In this document: piece by piece, positions 8,154 to 16,643 of the stretch | How positions within the stretch are numbered: the first letter of the stretch is position 1 | Layout: each line of letters begins with the position of its first letter | Assembly: GCF_050587365.1 (NCBI RefSeq) | Contig: NZ_JBOBFV010000004.1 | Location: forward strand, 310,001 to 374,000 | Length of the DNA stretch: 64,000 bases | DNA from: Plantibacter auratus | Lineage (GTDB): Bacteria > Actinomycetota > Actinomycetes > Actinomycetales > Microbacteriaceae | Direction: 5' to 3' | Made by a program: the position numbers and the translations under genes | Notes under the pieces: generated by a model | Told to the model about the DNA's origin: nothing | What the model saw: the letters and a program-made list of their open reading frames with translations, nothing else | Databases searched by the model: none

Positions 8154-8978
8154 CTACAGGAAGATGTCGGGGTAGAGCTCAGACTCGTCGACGCCCGGTG
8201 AGTACTTCGCGAGGTCGGTGACCCCGGCCTCCGCGAGGACGTCCTCCACGATGAGCGACCGACCCGTGAGCTCACGCGCCGACGCCGTCAGGACCTCGTA
8301 GGCCGCGTCGGCGTAGATCTCCGGGGTGCGACTCTTCGCCAGGAGGGCCTCGCCGCCGAGGATGTTGCCGACCGCCGCCGTCTTGATCGTCGTCTTCGGC
8401 CAGAGCGTGTTCGCGGCGATGCCGTCGCGTCCGAACTCGGCAGCGAGACCGAGCGTCACCATCGACATGCCGTACTTCGCGAGTGTGTAGCCGGTGTGCG
8501 CGCCGAGCCACTTCGGGTCGAGGTTGAGCGGCGGTGACAGCGACAGGATGTGCGGGTTCTCCGCGTCCTTCAGCATCGGGATGGCCGCCCGCGACAGCAT
8601 GAACGTCCCACGCACGTTCACGTCCTGCATGAGGTCGTACCGCTTCGCGTCGAGGTCGAGGGTCCGAGCGAGGCTGATGACGCTCGCGTTGTTGACGACG
8701 ATGTCGATGCCGCCGAACTCACCGGCCGTCTCGAACACGGCCCGCGTGATGTCGTCGTCGTTGCGGACGTCGCCGAGGATCGGGAGCGCCTGCCCACCGG
8801 CCTCGCGGATCGCGTCCGCTGCGGTGTGGATCGTCCCCTCGAGGCGGGGATCGGGGGTGTCGGTCTTGGCGAGGATCGCGACGTTCGCGCCGTCGCGGGC
8901 CGCACGCAGGGCGATCGCGAGGCCGATGCCGCGGCTGCCGCCCGACATGAGGATGGTCTTGCCGGCGAGGGTGGTCAT
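8154..8978 (-). CDS. SDR oxidoreductase, HSDL2-like
   Basis: 274 residues. Rossmann motif SGGSRGIG near residues 13-20, NNAS at the end of beta-4, and an active-site region with Tyr-x-x-x-Lys (YTLAKYG). The extra loop NPHILSLSPPLNLDPKWLG and the ending match hydroxysteroid dehydrogenase-like protein 2 (HSDL2), a family linked to fatty-acid metabolism. Its ATG overlaps the stop of the enoyl-CoA hydratase gene (ATGA), implying coupled translation; GAAGGAG lies within the upstream gene. Last gene of the beta-oxidation operon. The true substrate is unknown. Confidence 0.85.
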   Translation of the reverse strand: MTTLAGKTILMSGGSRGIGLAIALRAARDGANVAILAKTDTPDPRLEGTIHTAADAIREAGGQALPILGDVRNDDDITRAVFETAGEFGGIDIVVNNASVISLARTLDLDAKRYDLMQDVNVRGTFMLSRAAIPMLKDAENPHILSLSPPLNLDPKWLGAHTGYTLAKYGMSMVTLGLAAEFGRDGIAANTLWPKTTIKTAAVGNILGGEALLAKSRTPEIYADAAYEVLTASARELTGRSLIVEDVLAEAGVTDLAKYSPGVDESELYPDIFL

Positions 8979-9799
8979 GCGGTGGGCTCCTTCGGGGTGG
9001 TGGTGGCGGCGCGCTTCGCCGACGCGGCGGCGAACGCCGCGACGCGCGCGACCGACTCGGGCGTCTCGATCGCCGCGCCGATCGTGCGGGCTTCGTCGTC
9101 GAGGGCGTCCTGGTAGCCGCGGCCGACGCTCTCGCGCAGCAGCCGCCGCGCCTGACCGAACGCGGCCGTGGCTCCGGCCAACCAGAACGCGGCCACCTCG
9201 CGTGCGCGGGCGTCGAGCTGCTCGGCGGGGACCACCTCGGTCACGAGCCCCCAGTCGAGCGCCTCCTCGGCGCTCAGCATCCGCGGGCCGAGCGTGAGCT
9301 CGAGCGCCCGACGCATCCCGACCGCCTCGGGCAGCAGGGTGCTCACGCCGCAGTCCGGAGTGAGGCCGATGTCGGCGTACTTGCTGACGAACTTCGCCCG
9401 GTCGGACGCGATGATCACGTCGGCGACGAACATGAACCCCAGCCCACCGCCCGCGACAGCCCCCTGGACGGCGGCGACGATCGGCTTCGCGACCGACTGC
9501 AGCGTCCGGTGGCCCTCGTGGATGATGTCGGCGAGCTCGGTGACGAAGGCGCCCGTCGATCCCTCGCTGCCGTCACCCATCCGCGACATCGCGAGGACGT
9601 CGCCACCCGCGCAGAACGCCGGACCGTTGGCGTCGAACAGGACCGCCCGGACGTCGTCGCGCTCCGCGATCTCGAGGGCGAGGTCGCGCCACCGTCTGGC
9701 CGCACGGTCGTCGATCGCGTTGAGGCTCGCGGGCCGGTTGAGCGTGAGGTGCGCGAGGCCGTCGCTCACCTCGAAGAGGATGGTGTCGTCGCTGGTCAC
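8975..9799 (-). CDS. enoyl-CoA hydratase/isomerase (crotonase family)
   Basis: 274 residues from the GTG at 9799, chosen because AGGGAG lies 7 nt upstream. It is expected to hydrate 2-enoyl-CoA or isomerise double bonds during fatty-acid degradation. The crotonase oxyanion-hole segments GPAFCAGGD and GAVAGGGLGFMFVADVIIA are present, as is the YADIGLTPDCG segment. Third gene of the operon thiolase - SDR - hydratase - SDR. The exact acyl substrate cannot be read from sequence. Confidence 0.87.
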   Translation of the reverse strand: MTSDDTILFEVSDGLAHLTLNRPASLNAIDDRAARRWRDLALEIAERDDVRAVLFDANGPAFCAGGDVLAMSRMGDGSEGSTGAFVTELADIIHEGHRTLQSVAKPIVAAVQGAVAGGGLGFMFVADVIIASDRAKFVSKYADIGLTPDCGVSTLLPEAVGMRRALELTLGPRMLSAEEALDWGLVTEVVPAEQLDARAREVAAFWLAGATAAFGQARRLLRESVGRGYQDALDDEARTIGAAIETPESVARVAAFAAASAKRAATTTPKEPTA

Positions 9800-9848
9800 G
9801 GAGTGGCTCCCTGGTCGGTGGATGGGTTCGTCGGCATCGGAGAGCCGG

Positions 9849-10628
9849 TCATTTCGGCGCCATCCGGATCGCGCCGTCGAGGCGGATCGTCTCACCGTTG
9901 AGGTAGCCGTTCTCGACGATGTGCAGCGCGAGCGAGGCGTACTCGTCGGGGCGGCCGAGGCGGGCCGGGTACGGCACCTGGTGCCCGAGCGACTCCTGCG
10001 CCGCCTCGGGCAGTCCGGCGAGCATGGGTGTCTCCATGATGCCGGGCGCGATCGTCACGACCCGGATCCCGAAACGCGCCAGCTCGCGGGCGATCGGCAG
10101 CGTCATCGAGTGCACCGCGCCCTTGGACGCGGCGTAGGCGGGCTGGCCGATCTGTCCGTCGAAGGCGGCGACGGACGCGGTGTTGATGATGACGCCGCGG
10201 TCTCCTGCGCCGTCGACGGGATCACCGTCCGGATCGTTGTGCTGCATCGCGTCGGCGGTCAGCCGGATGACGTTGAAGGTGCCGAGGACGTTGACGCGCA
10301 GGACGCGTTCGAAGGCACCGAGGTCCGCCGGGCCGTCGCGGCCGAGCACCTTCGCCGGTGGTGCGATGCCGGCGCAGTTCACAACGACCCGCAGCGGTCC
10401 ACGCGACACCGCCGCTTCGACCGCCGCCTGCACCTGCTCACCGTCGGTGACGTCGGCGGGCACGAAGGTCGCGAACCCGCCGAGCGCCTCGGCCCGCTCC
10501 GCCCCGGGTGAACCGGGGAGGTCGACGAGCACGACGCGCGCGCCGGCACCGGCCAGCCGCGTCGCGGTCGCGAATCCGAGTCCCGAGGCGCCGCCGGTGA
10601 CGATCGCCGAACTGCCGGTCACATCCAT
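9849..10628 (-). CDS. SDR 3-hydroxyacyl-CoA dehydrogenase-like (HSD10 type)
   Basis: 259 residues. TGGASGLG cofactor motif at 11-18, followed by VVLVDLPGS, where Asp at the end of beta-2 points to NAD(H). NCAG, the Ser of INTASVAAF and YAASKGAV give the Ser-Tyr-Lys triad. The APGIMETPMLAGLPEAAQES and HIVENGYLNGETIRLDGAIR segments are characteristic of type II (HSD10-like) 3-hydroxyacyl-CoA dehydrogenases. It would oxidise the product of the neighbouring hydratase before the thiolase step. GAAGGG precedes the ATG. Confidence 0.87.
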   Translation of the reverse strand: MDVTGSSAIVTGGASGLGFATATRLAGAGARVVLVDLPGSPGAERAEALGGFATFVPADVTDGEQVQAAVEAAVSRGPLRVVVNCAGIAPPAKVLGRDGPADLGAFERVLRVNVLGTFNVIRLTADAMQHNDPDGDPVDGAGDRGVIINTASVAAFDGQIGQPAYAASKGAVHSMTLPIARELARFGIRVVTIAPGIMETPMLAGLPEAAQESLGHQVPYPARLGRPDEYASLALHIVENGYLNGETIRLDGAIRMAPK

Positions 10629-10661
10629 GTGCTGGTTCCCTTCACGTGGTGGGCGCGCCCA

Positions 10662-11843
10662 TCAGAGGCGCTCGATGATCGTCGCGTTGGCCATACCGCC
10701 GCCCTCGCACATCGTCTGCAGCCCGTAGCGGCCGCCGGTCGCCTCGAGCTGGCCGAGGAGGGTGGCGAGGAGCTTCGTCCCGGAGGCGCCGAGCGGGTGC
10801 CCGAGGGCGATCGCCCCACCCCGCGGATTGAGCCGGTCGTCGTCCACCCCGAACTCGCGTTGCCACGCGAGCGGGACGGACGCGAACGCCTCGTTGACCT
10901 CGAACGCGTCGATGTCGTCGATGTCGAGCCCGCTGCGCTCCAGGATGCGGCGGGTGGCGGGGAGGATGCCGGTGAGCATCTCGATCGGGTCGCTCCCGAC
11001 CGCGGCGAAGGAGACGAAGCGCGCACGCGGCGTCAGCCCCAGCTCGAGCGCCCGGACCTCGCTCATGATGAGCGCGGCGGAGGCGCCGTCGGTGAGCGGT
11101 GAGGCGTTCCCCGGGGTGATCCGCCAGGCGATCTCGGGGAAGCGTGCCGCGAGCCGCTCGTCGCGGAAGACGGCGGGGAGTCCGGCGAGCGCCTCGGGGG
11201 TCGTCCCGGCACGGACCGTCTCGTCGGTCGTGACGACGGAACCGTCGGGGAGGGTGACGGCGACGACCTCGCCGTCGAACCCGCCGGACGCCCAGGTCGC
11301 GGCGGCGCGCTCGTGGGAGCGGGCGGCGAAGGCGTCGAGCTCCTCGCGGCTGAGGTTCCAGCGGGCGGCGATGAGTTCGGCGGAGACACCCTGGCCGACG
11401 AGGCCCTCGGGGAAGCGGGCTCGGAGGGCGGAGCCGAAGGGGTCTGCCCCCTGCACGTTGGAGCCCATCGGCGCCCGACTCATCGATTCGACACCGCAGG
11501 CGATGACGACGTCGTTGCCGGCCGACATGACGCTCTGCGCGGCGAAGGTGGTGGCCTGCTGGCTGGAGCCGCACTGCCGGTCGATGGTGGTGCCGGGCGT
11601 CTCCTGCGGGAGGCCTGCGGCGAGCGCCGCGTTCCGCGCGATGTTCTGCCCCTGCTCGCCGGACTGGGTGACGCAGCCGGCGTAGACGTCCTCGACGACC
11701 GCGGGATCGATGCCGGTCCGCTCCACGAGCGCACGGATCGTGCCGGCGAGGAGGTCCGTCGGGTGCACGGCGTTCAGCGCACCGCCCGGTTTGCCACGGC
11801 CGGACGGCGTCCGGATCGCGTCGACGATCACTGCAGTGCGCAT
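10662..11843 (-). CDS. acetyl-CoA acyltransferase (thiolase)
   Basis: 393 residues, a full-length thiolase. Active-site Cys is in DRQCGSSQQA (~91), the His in NPRGGAIALGHPLGASG, and the second Cys in MCEGGGMANATI near the end. It cleaves 3-ketoacyl-CoA to acetyl-CoA, the last step of a beta-oxidation turn. ATG 11843 is chosen because AAGGAG lies 6 nt upstream; an ATG two codons earlier would abut the ribosome site. First gene of a four-gene operon that encodes most of a beta-oxidation spiral but no acyl-CoA dehydrogenase or ligase, which must lie elsewhere. Confidence 0.9.
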   Translation of the reverse strand: MRTAVIVDAIRTPSGRGKPGGALNAVHPTDLLAGTIRALVERTGIDPAVVEDVYAGCVTQSGEQGQNIARNAALAAGLPQETPGTTIDRQCGSSQQATTFAAQSVMSAGNDVVIACGVESMSRAPMGSNVQGADPFGSALRARFPEGLVGQGVSAELIAARWNLSREELDAFAARSHERAAATWASGGFDGEVVAVTLPDGSVVTTDETVRAGTTPEALAGLPAVFRDERLAARFPEIAWRITPGNASPLTDGASAALIMSEVRALELGLTPRARFVSFAAVGSDPIEMLTGILPATRRILERSGLDIDDIDAFEVNEAFASVPLAWQREFGVDDDRLNPRGGAIALGHPLGASGTKLLATLLGQLEATGGRYGLQTMCEGGGMANATIIERL

Positions 11844-11981
11844 AGCCATCTCCTTCGAGGTCTGCGTCCACCCTAGGCCTGGCGCCTGCGCCGACGGCGG
11901 CGGTTGTGGCCCTTCGACAAGCGAGGGGCCGGAACGTCCGTGTCCGCTGGACCGGCCCGACGATCCGCGGTCGGCGCCACG

Positions 11982-11987
11982 TACGAT
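11982..11987 (+). promoter_or_regulatory. -10 element of trhO, leaderless geometry
   Basis: TACGAT is followed by exactly 6 bases and then the GTG start at 11994, so transcription should begin at or next to the start codon. No ribosome site is present. Confidence 0.55.
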
Positions 11988-11993
11988 TGAGCG

Positions 11994-12977
11994 GTGGCTG
12001 ACCCGAAGATCCTCCTGTACTACTCGTTCGCTCCCCTGGCGGACCCGGAGGCGATCCGGCTGTGGCAGCGCGACCTCTGCGAGTCACTCGGTCTCCGTGG
12101 TCGCATCCTCATCTCGAAGGACGGCATCAACGGCACCGTCGGCGGCGAGCTCGACGCCTGCAAGCTCTACGTCCGGAAGACGAAGGAGCACCCCGCGTTC
12201 CATGACCTCGACGTGAAATGGAGCGACGGCTCGGGCTTCGACGAGGACGACCGCGTGCGCACGGCCAGGCACCGTCCCGCGCCCTGGCGTCGGAGCAGCG
12301 ACTTCCCGAAGCTCAGCGTGAAGGTGCGCGAGGAGATCGTGTCCTTCGGCGCCCCCGGTGAGCTCGTGGTGGACGAGCACGGCGTCACAGGCGGCGGGGT
12401 GCACCTGCAGCCGACGGAACTGCACGAGCTCGTCGCGGAGCGCGGCGACGACGTCGTGTTCTTCGACGGCCGGAACGCCTTCGAGGCCGAGATCGGGCGG
12501 TTCGCCGGTGCGGTCGTGCCCGACGTCGCGACCACCCGGGACTTCGTCGCCGAACTCGACAGCGGGAAGTACGACCACCTCAAGGACAAGCCGGTCGTCA
12601 CCTACTGCACGGGCGGCATCCGCTGCGAGGTGCTCTCGGGACTCATGCGATCGCGAGGGTTCGGCGAGGTGTACCAGCTCGACGGCGGCATCGTCCGGTA
12701 CGGCGAGCAGTTCGGTGACGACGGCCTCTGGCAGGGCTCCCTGTACGTGTTCGACAAACGGGGCTCGCTCGAGTTCAGCGATCATGCGGCCGTCATCGGT
12801 CACTGCGTCGTCTGCGACGCGTCGACGAAGCACCTGCAGAACTGCGCCGACCCCTCCTGCAAGACGCAGTTGGTCGTGTGCGAGGCGCACGCGGACGGAC
12901 CCGACGGCGGCCCGCGATGCGCCGTGCACGCGGGGGCCGACGTCTCCCCCACCACTCGCACCGGCCAGTCCGCCTGA
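11994..12977 (+). CDS. trhO: tRNA uridine(34) hydroxylase, rhodanese family
   Basis: 327 residues, matching TrhO (YceA). Members perform oxygen-dependent 5-hydroxylation of U34 in tRNA. The N-terminal ferredoxin-like part contains ILISKDGINGTVGG; the rhodanese domain carries the loop CTGGIRC (first Cys ~205). The C-terminus has CVVC...C...C clusters (HCVVCDASTKHLQNCADPSC) typical of the family. The GTG start fits a leaderless mRNA. The SRPBCC gene follows 12 bases after the stop and is probably co-transcribed. Confidence 0.9.
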   Translation: MADPKILLYYSFAPLADPEAIRLWQRDLCESLGLRGRILISKDGINGTVGGELDACKLYVRKTKEHPAFHDLDVKWSDGSGFDEDDRVRTARHRPAPWRRSSDFPKLSVKVREEIVSFGAPGELVVDEHGVTGGGVHLQPTELHELVAERGDDVVFFDGRNAFEAEIGRFAGAVVPDVATTRDFVAELDSGKYDHLKDKPVVTYCTGGIRCEVLSGLMRSRGFGEVYQLDGGIVRYGEQFGDDGLWQGSLYVFDKRGSLEFSDHAAVIGHCVVCDASTKHLQNCADPSCKTQLVVCEAHADGPDGGPRCAVHAGADVSPTTRTGQSA

Positions 12978-12989
12978 GCCGCCGACGCC

Positions 12990-13463
12990 ATGACCGCCCA
13001 CTTCATCCTCCGCACCGAACTCGACGGGACGATGGAGCAGGCCTTCGACCTCTCGCGGTCGATCGACGCCCACCTCGGCTCGATGGCCGACACGGGCGAA
13101 CGGGCGGTCGGCGGGGTGACCTCCGGCCTGATCGGGCCGGGTGAGTCGGTCACCTGGCGCGCGCGGCACTTCGGCGTGCCGTGGACGATGACGAGTCGGA
13201 TCACCGCGTTCGAGGAACCCCACCGGTTCACCGATGAACAGGTGTCCGGTCCGTTCCGGACGCTCCGCCACGTCCACCTCTTCGAACCGCTCGAGCGCCC
13301 GATGCGGACGGCGCGGACCATCATGCTCGACGACGTCACGTTCTCGGCGCCGTTCGGTCCGCTCGGGGTGGTGGCCGAACACGTCGCGCTCACCCGGCAC
13401 CTGCGACGGCTCATCGAGTCGCGGAACCGGTGGTTGGCGGAGGCACTTCGACAAGCTCAGTGA
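12990..13463 (+). CDS. SRPBCC-family protein ending in a dispersed repeat
   Basis: 157 residues of the polyketide cyclase/SRPBCC fold: FGVPWTMTSRITAFEEPHRF and FEPLERPMRTARTIMLDDVT resemble the COG4276 group, putative small-molecule binding proteins of unknown role. No ribosome site is visible before ATG 12990, so translation may depend on trhO. The last residues (EALRQAQ) and the stop codon are encoded by a copy of the dispersed CCCTTCGACARGCTCAG repeat, so the original C-terminus may have been replaced. Confidence 0.75.
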   Translation: MTAHFILRTELDGTMEQAFDLSRSIDAHLGSMADTGERAVGGVTSGLIGPGESVTWRARHFGVPWTMTSRITAFEEPHRFTDEQVSGPFRTLRHVHLFEPLERPMRTARTIMLDDVTFSAPFGPLGVVAEHVALTRHLRRLIESRNRWLAEALRQAQ

Positions 13464-13563
13464 CCGATAGGTGCGGCTCAGTGACCGGAGGGTGCGGCGG
13501 TCCGGTCACTGAGCCTGTCGAAGTGTCGAAGGGCGGCGATTCGGTCCCTGAGCCTGTCGAAGG
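13440..13563. repeat. cluster of dispersed repeats in both orientations
   Basis: At least three copies: CACTTCGACAAGCTCAGTGACC (13443 on), the opposite orientation GGTCACTGAGCCTGTCGAAGTG (~13502), and GGTCCCTGAGCCTGTCGAAGGG (~13542). The first provides the stop codon of the SRPBCC gene. The 183-base gap before ldh holds only these repeats and the ldh promoter. Confidence 0.8.
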
Positions 13564-13646
13564 GCGGATACCTCGACATCGAGATAACCCGACACCCGTC
13601 GTGCCGCGCCCTGACCGCGCACATCCGCCCCTGCCAAGATGGAGCC

Positions 13647-14600
13647 ATGGGTGCTCGCACGAAGTCGAAACTGGCCATCATCGGGGCGGGGAGCGTCGGT
13701 TCATCCCTCGCCTACGCCTCGCTCATCCGCGGCAGCGCCCGGCGGGTGGCGCTATACGACATCGACGGCAAGCGGGCCTCGGCCGAGGCCCTCGACCTCG
13801 CCCATGGGACGCAATTCACCGGGTCGAGCAGCATCACGGGCGGTGACGACATCTCGGTCGTCGCCGATGCGGACGTCGTCGTGATCACGGCCGGCGCGAA
13901 GCAGGAACCCGGCCAGACCCGACTCGACCTCGCTGGCACGAACATCCGCATCCTCGAGCAGCTGCTCCCGAAACTCGTCGAGCAGGCACCGGACGCCGTC
14001 TACATGATCGTCACGAACCCGTGCGACGTCCTCACCGTCGCCGCCCAGCAGATCACGGGGCTGCCGCGCGAACGCGTCTTCTCCTCCGGCACCGTCCTCG
14101 ACACCTCCCGGCTGCGCTGGTTGCTGGCCGAGCGCGCGGGTGTCGCGACCTCGGCGGTGCACGCACTCATCGTCGGCGAGCACGGCGACAGCGAACTGCC
14201 GCTGTGGTCGCAGGCGACCATCGGCCCCGTCCCGATCCTCGACTGGGAGTTGCCCGACGGGTCGCGCTTCACGGAGCAGCAGCTCGACGAGATCGCGACC
14301 GACGTCCGGACGGCCGCCTATCGCGTCATCGAAGGCAAAGGCGCGACGAACTACGCGATCGGGCTCTCCGGGGCACGGATCGTCGAGGCCATCCTCGGCG
14401 ACGAGCACGCGATCCTGCCGGTGAGCACCGTGCTCGACGGGTACCACGGCGTCAGCGGGGTCGCCCTGTCGGTGCCGAGCATCGTCGACCGCTCGGGCGT
14501 GCGGTCGGTGGTCGAGGTCGCGATGTCGCCCCGCGAGGAACAGCAGTTCGCCGACTCGGCCGCTGCAGTCCGCGCGTCGCTCGACTCGCTCGGGCTGTAG
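13647..14600 (+). CDS. ldh: L-lactate dehydrogenase
   Basis: 317 residues. Rossmann motif GAGSVGSSLAYA with Asp in VALYDIDG for NAD, the AGAKQEPGQTRLDL substrate-binding loop with its Arg, TNPCDVLT, and the catalytic His in VGEHGDSELPLWS. It interconverts pyruvate and L-lactate; the Gln of GAKQEPGQTR supports lactate rather than malate. It has a -10-like CAAGAT exactly 6 nt before the ATG, giving a predicted leaderless mRNA; the GGAG just upstream is too close to serve as a normal ribosome site. A palindromic element follows the stop. Confidence 0.93.
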   Translation: MGARTKSKLAIIGAGSVGSSLAYASLIRGSARRVALYDIDGKRASAEALDLAHGTQFTGSSSITGGDDISVVADADVVVITAGAKQEPGQTRLDLAGTNIRILEQLLPKLVEQAPDAVYMIVTNPCDVLTVAAQQITGLPRERVFSSGTVLDTSRLRWLLAERAGVATSAVHALIVGEHGDSELPLWSQATIGPVPILDWELPDGSRFTEQQLDEIATDVRTAAYRVIEGKGATNYAIGLSGARIVEAILGDEHAILPVSTVLDGYHGVSGVALSVPSIVDRSGVRSVVEVAMSPREEQQFADSAAAVRASLDSLGL

Positions 14601-14621
14601 CAGCCGACCTCCTCCTCGGCT

Positions 14622-14702
14622 CCGCCGTCCCTGTCTCAGGAGAGGTGCGGCGCGCCGCCCCGATGCGCCCACGCCACGCCGGGGATCTCCTGAGACGGGG
14701 CC
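14622..14702. repeat. single 81-bp palindromic element after ldh
   Basis: CCCTGTCTCAGGAGA (14629-14643) and TCTCCTGAGACGGGG (14686-14700) form a 15-bp inverted repeat with one mismatch around a 42-base interior that contains the 12-bp palindrome GCGGCGCGCCGC. The left half closely matches the unit of the tandem array at 17681-18034. It could serve as the ldh terminator, or be a MITE-like or REP-like element. Confidence 0.75.
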
Positions 14703-14814
14703 ACCGGCGCCTTCACCGGGATCTCCCCCGAGCGGCCGATGCGCAACCGGTGTCGGCCCCGATAGCGTTGCAGGACGAGGCGCGGATCCGGCCGCGCCCC
14801 TGGGGAGGCACCGG

Positions 14815-15720
14815 ATGACCGCTGGCGTGACGATCGAGTTCGATGGACTCTCGAAATCCTTCGGGGCGGTGCAGGCGGTCGACGACTTGACGTTCCACGT
14901 GGAACCGGGCAAGGTCACCGGCTTCCTCGGCCCGAACGGCGCCGGGAAGACGACGACCCTGCGCATGCTGCTCGGCCTCGTGCAACCGACGTCGGGGAGG
15001 GCGACCTTCGGCGGTGTCCCCTACGCCAAGCTGCCGGTCCCAGCAGCGACCGTCGGAGCAGCTCTCGAGGCGGCGAGCTTCGTCCCCGGCCGCACCGCCC
15101 GCAACCATCTGCGCGTGCACGCCTCGGCAGCGCGTCTGCCCGCGAGCCGGGTGGACGTCGTGCTCGCGCAGGTCGGGCTGCTCGAGGTCGCCGACCGACG
15201 CGTCGCAGGGTACTCACTCGGCATGCGACAACGGCTCGGCCTCGCGACCGCGCTCCTCGGCGACCCCGGCGTCCTCGTCCTCGACGAACCGATCAACGGG
15301 CTCGACCCCGAGGGGATCAAGTGGATCCGCGGCTTCCTCACCGCACTCGCGGCCGAGGGTCGGACCGTCCTCATCAGCTCGCACCTGCTCAGCGAGGTGC
15401 AGCAGTCCGTCGACGAGGTCGTGATCATCGCGAAGGGGCGGCTCGCGCACGTGGGCACCCTCGCGAGCCTCGACGCCGCCGACACCCTCCGCGTCGTCGT
15501 GAACTCCCCGGAGCACGAGCGGCTCGCCACGGCGCTGACCGCCGCGGGGTACACCTTCGACCAGGCCCGCGCGGGGCTCGTCGTGCACGATGTGGAGGCG
15601 ATCGACATCGGCCGGGTCGCGCTCGCCGCCGGCATTCCGCTCAGTGCGTTGTCGCGGCATCGATCAGGGCTCGAGGATTCGTTCCTCGCGCTCGTCAGCG
15701 GTGGGGAGGACCACGCATGA
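14815..15720 (+). CDS. ABC transporter ATP-binding protein
   Basis: 301 residues. Walker A GPNGAGKTTT (~41-50), signature YSLGMRQRLG (in place of LSGGQ), Walker B VLVLDEPINGLDPEG and the H-loop ISSHLLSEV. The arrangement matches ABC-2 type export ATPases (CcmA/NatA/BcrA group). GGGGAGG precedes the ATG, and TAGCGT at 14763-14768 is a probable -10 giving a 40-base leader. Its stop overlaps the permease start (ATGA). Substrate unknown; bacitracin/antibiotic or Na+ efflux are possibilities. Confidence 0.9.
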   Translation: MTAGVTIEFDGLSKSFGAVQAVDDLTFHVEPGKVTGFLGPNGAGKTTTLRMLLGLVQPTSGRATFGGVPYAKLPVPAATVGAALEAASFVPGRTARNHLRVHASAARLPASRVDVVLAQVGLLEVADRRVAGYSLGMRQRLGLATALLGDPGVLVLDEPINGLDPEGIKWIRGFLTALAAEGRTVLISSHLLSEVQQSVDEVVIIAKGRLAHVGTLASLDAADTLRVVVNSPEHERLATALTAAGYTFDQARAGLVVHDVEAIDIGRVALAAGIPLSALSRHRSGLEDSFLALVSGGEDHA

Positions 15721-16541
15721 CCTCACTACTGGCAGCCATCCGCTCCGAGTTCCTCAAGGTGTTCACCACCCGCGTGTGGTGGGGCCTCGCGCTCATCCTG
15801 TTCGTGTACGTCGGGTTCGCCGCGGCCGGGGCGGCGCTCCTCTTCGCCAACATCCCGGGCGCGGCCGAGTCCAGCGGGGCCGGGGCGCAGGCGACGAGCG
15901 AGATGCTCACCCAACCCGGTCTCATCTACGGCTTCGCGACGAGCATCGGGTACGTCTTCCCCGTCCTGCTCGGTGCGCTCGCCACGACCGGCGAGTTCCG
16001 GCATCAGAGCCTGACGCCGACGTTCCTCGCCAACCCGAACCGCGGCCACGTCCTCGTCGGCAAGGTCCTGGCACTGACCGGGGTCGGCGCGCTGTACGGC
16101 GTGATCGCGCTGGTCGCGTCCGTCGGTCTCGGCGGCGGCGCCCTGGCCATCAGCGGCATCGATCCGATGCTGACCGACCCCGACACCTGGGCGCTCATCG
16201 GCCGTGCGGTACTCGCGATGGCCCTGTGGGGTGCGATCGGCGTCGGTCTCGGGGCGGTGCTGCCGAGCCAGGTGGGCGCGATCATCGTCGTGCTGGCCTT
16301 CACGCAGTTCGTCGAGCCGCTGCTGCGCCTGGCCTCCTCATTCTCCGAGGTCACCGCGTCCATCGGCCGGTTCCTGCCGGGTGCTGCGACGGACGCGCTC
16401 GTCGGACCGAGCTTCTACTCGATGATGTCCGCTCAGCAGGACGCGCTGACCTGGTGGCAGGGCGGACTCGTCCTCCTCGGCATCGGGGTCGTCGTCGCGC
16501 TCATCGGCTACGCCACGACCTGGCGCCGCGACGTCACCTAG
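15717..16541 (+). CDS. ABC-2 type permease
   Basis: 274 residues with about six membrane segments. It begins MTSLLAAIRSEFLKVFTTRV, the usual membrane-entry helix of ABC-2 permeases, followed by ~20-45, 80-105 (GFATSIGYVFPVLLGALATT), 130-155, 175-215 and 245-268. The GEFRHQSLTPTFLANPNR loop is typical of the NatB/BcrB-like group. Translation is coupled to the ATPase by ATGA. Together they form a minimal exporter in the membrane. Confidence 0.87.
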   Translation: MTSLLAAIRSEFLKVFTTRVWWGLALILFVYVGFAAAGAALLFANIPGAAESSGAGAQATSEMLTQPGLIYGFATSIGYVFPVLLGALATTGEFRHQSLTPTFLANPNRGHVLVGKVLALTGVGALYGVIALVASVGLGGGALAISGIDPMLTDPDTWALIGRAVLAMALWGAIGVGLGAVLPSQVGAIIVVLAFTQFVEPLLRLASSFSEVTASIGRFLPGAATDALVGPSFYSMMSAQQDALTWWQGGLVLLGIGVVVALIGYATTWRRDVT

Positions 16542-16643
16542 GCACGGCGGGCGCGATGGCTCAAGCCAGCCAGCCTCTCGCCGGCGAGGCGTAGGCTCGA
16601 CGGACAGCCACCGACCGGTCACCGCACCGGAGACAGGAGCACC

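Noticed and set aside
10642..12087. 481-codon minus-strand open frame in a second frame over the thiolase
   Set aside because: Arg/His-rich out-of-frame reading of the thiolase gene; no start signal.
12084..13454. 456-codon minus-strand open frame over trhO and the SRPBCC gene
   Set aside because: No family resemblance; composition is that of an antisense shadow of GC-rich genes.
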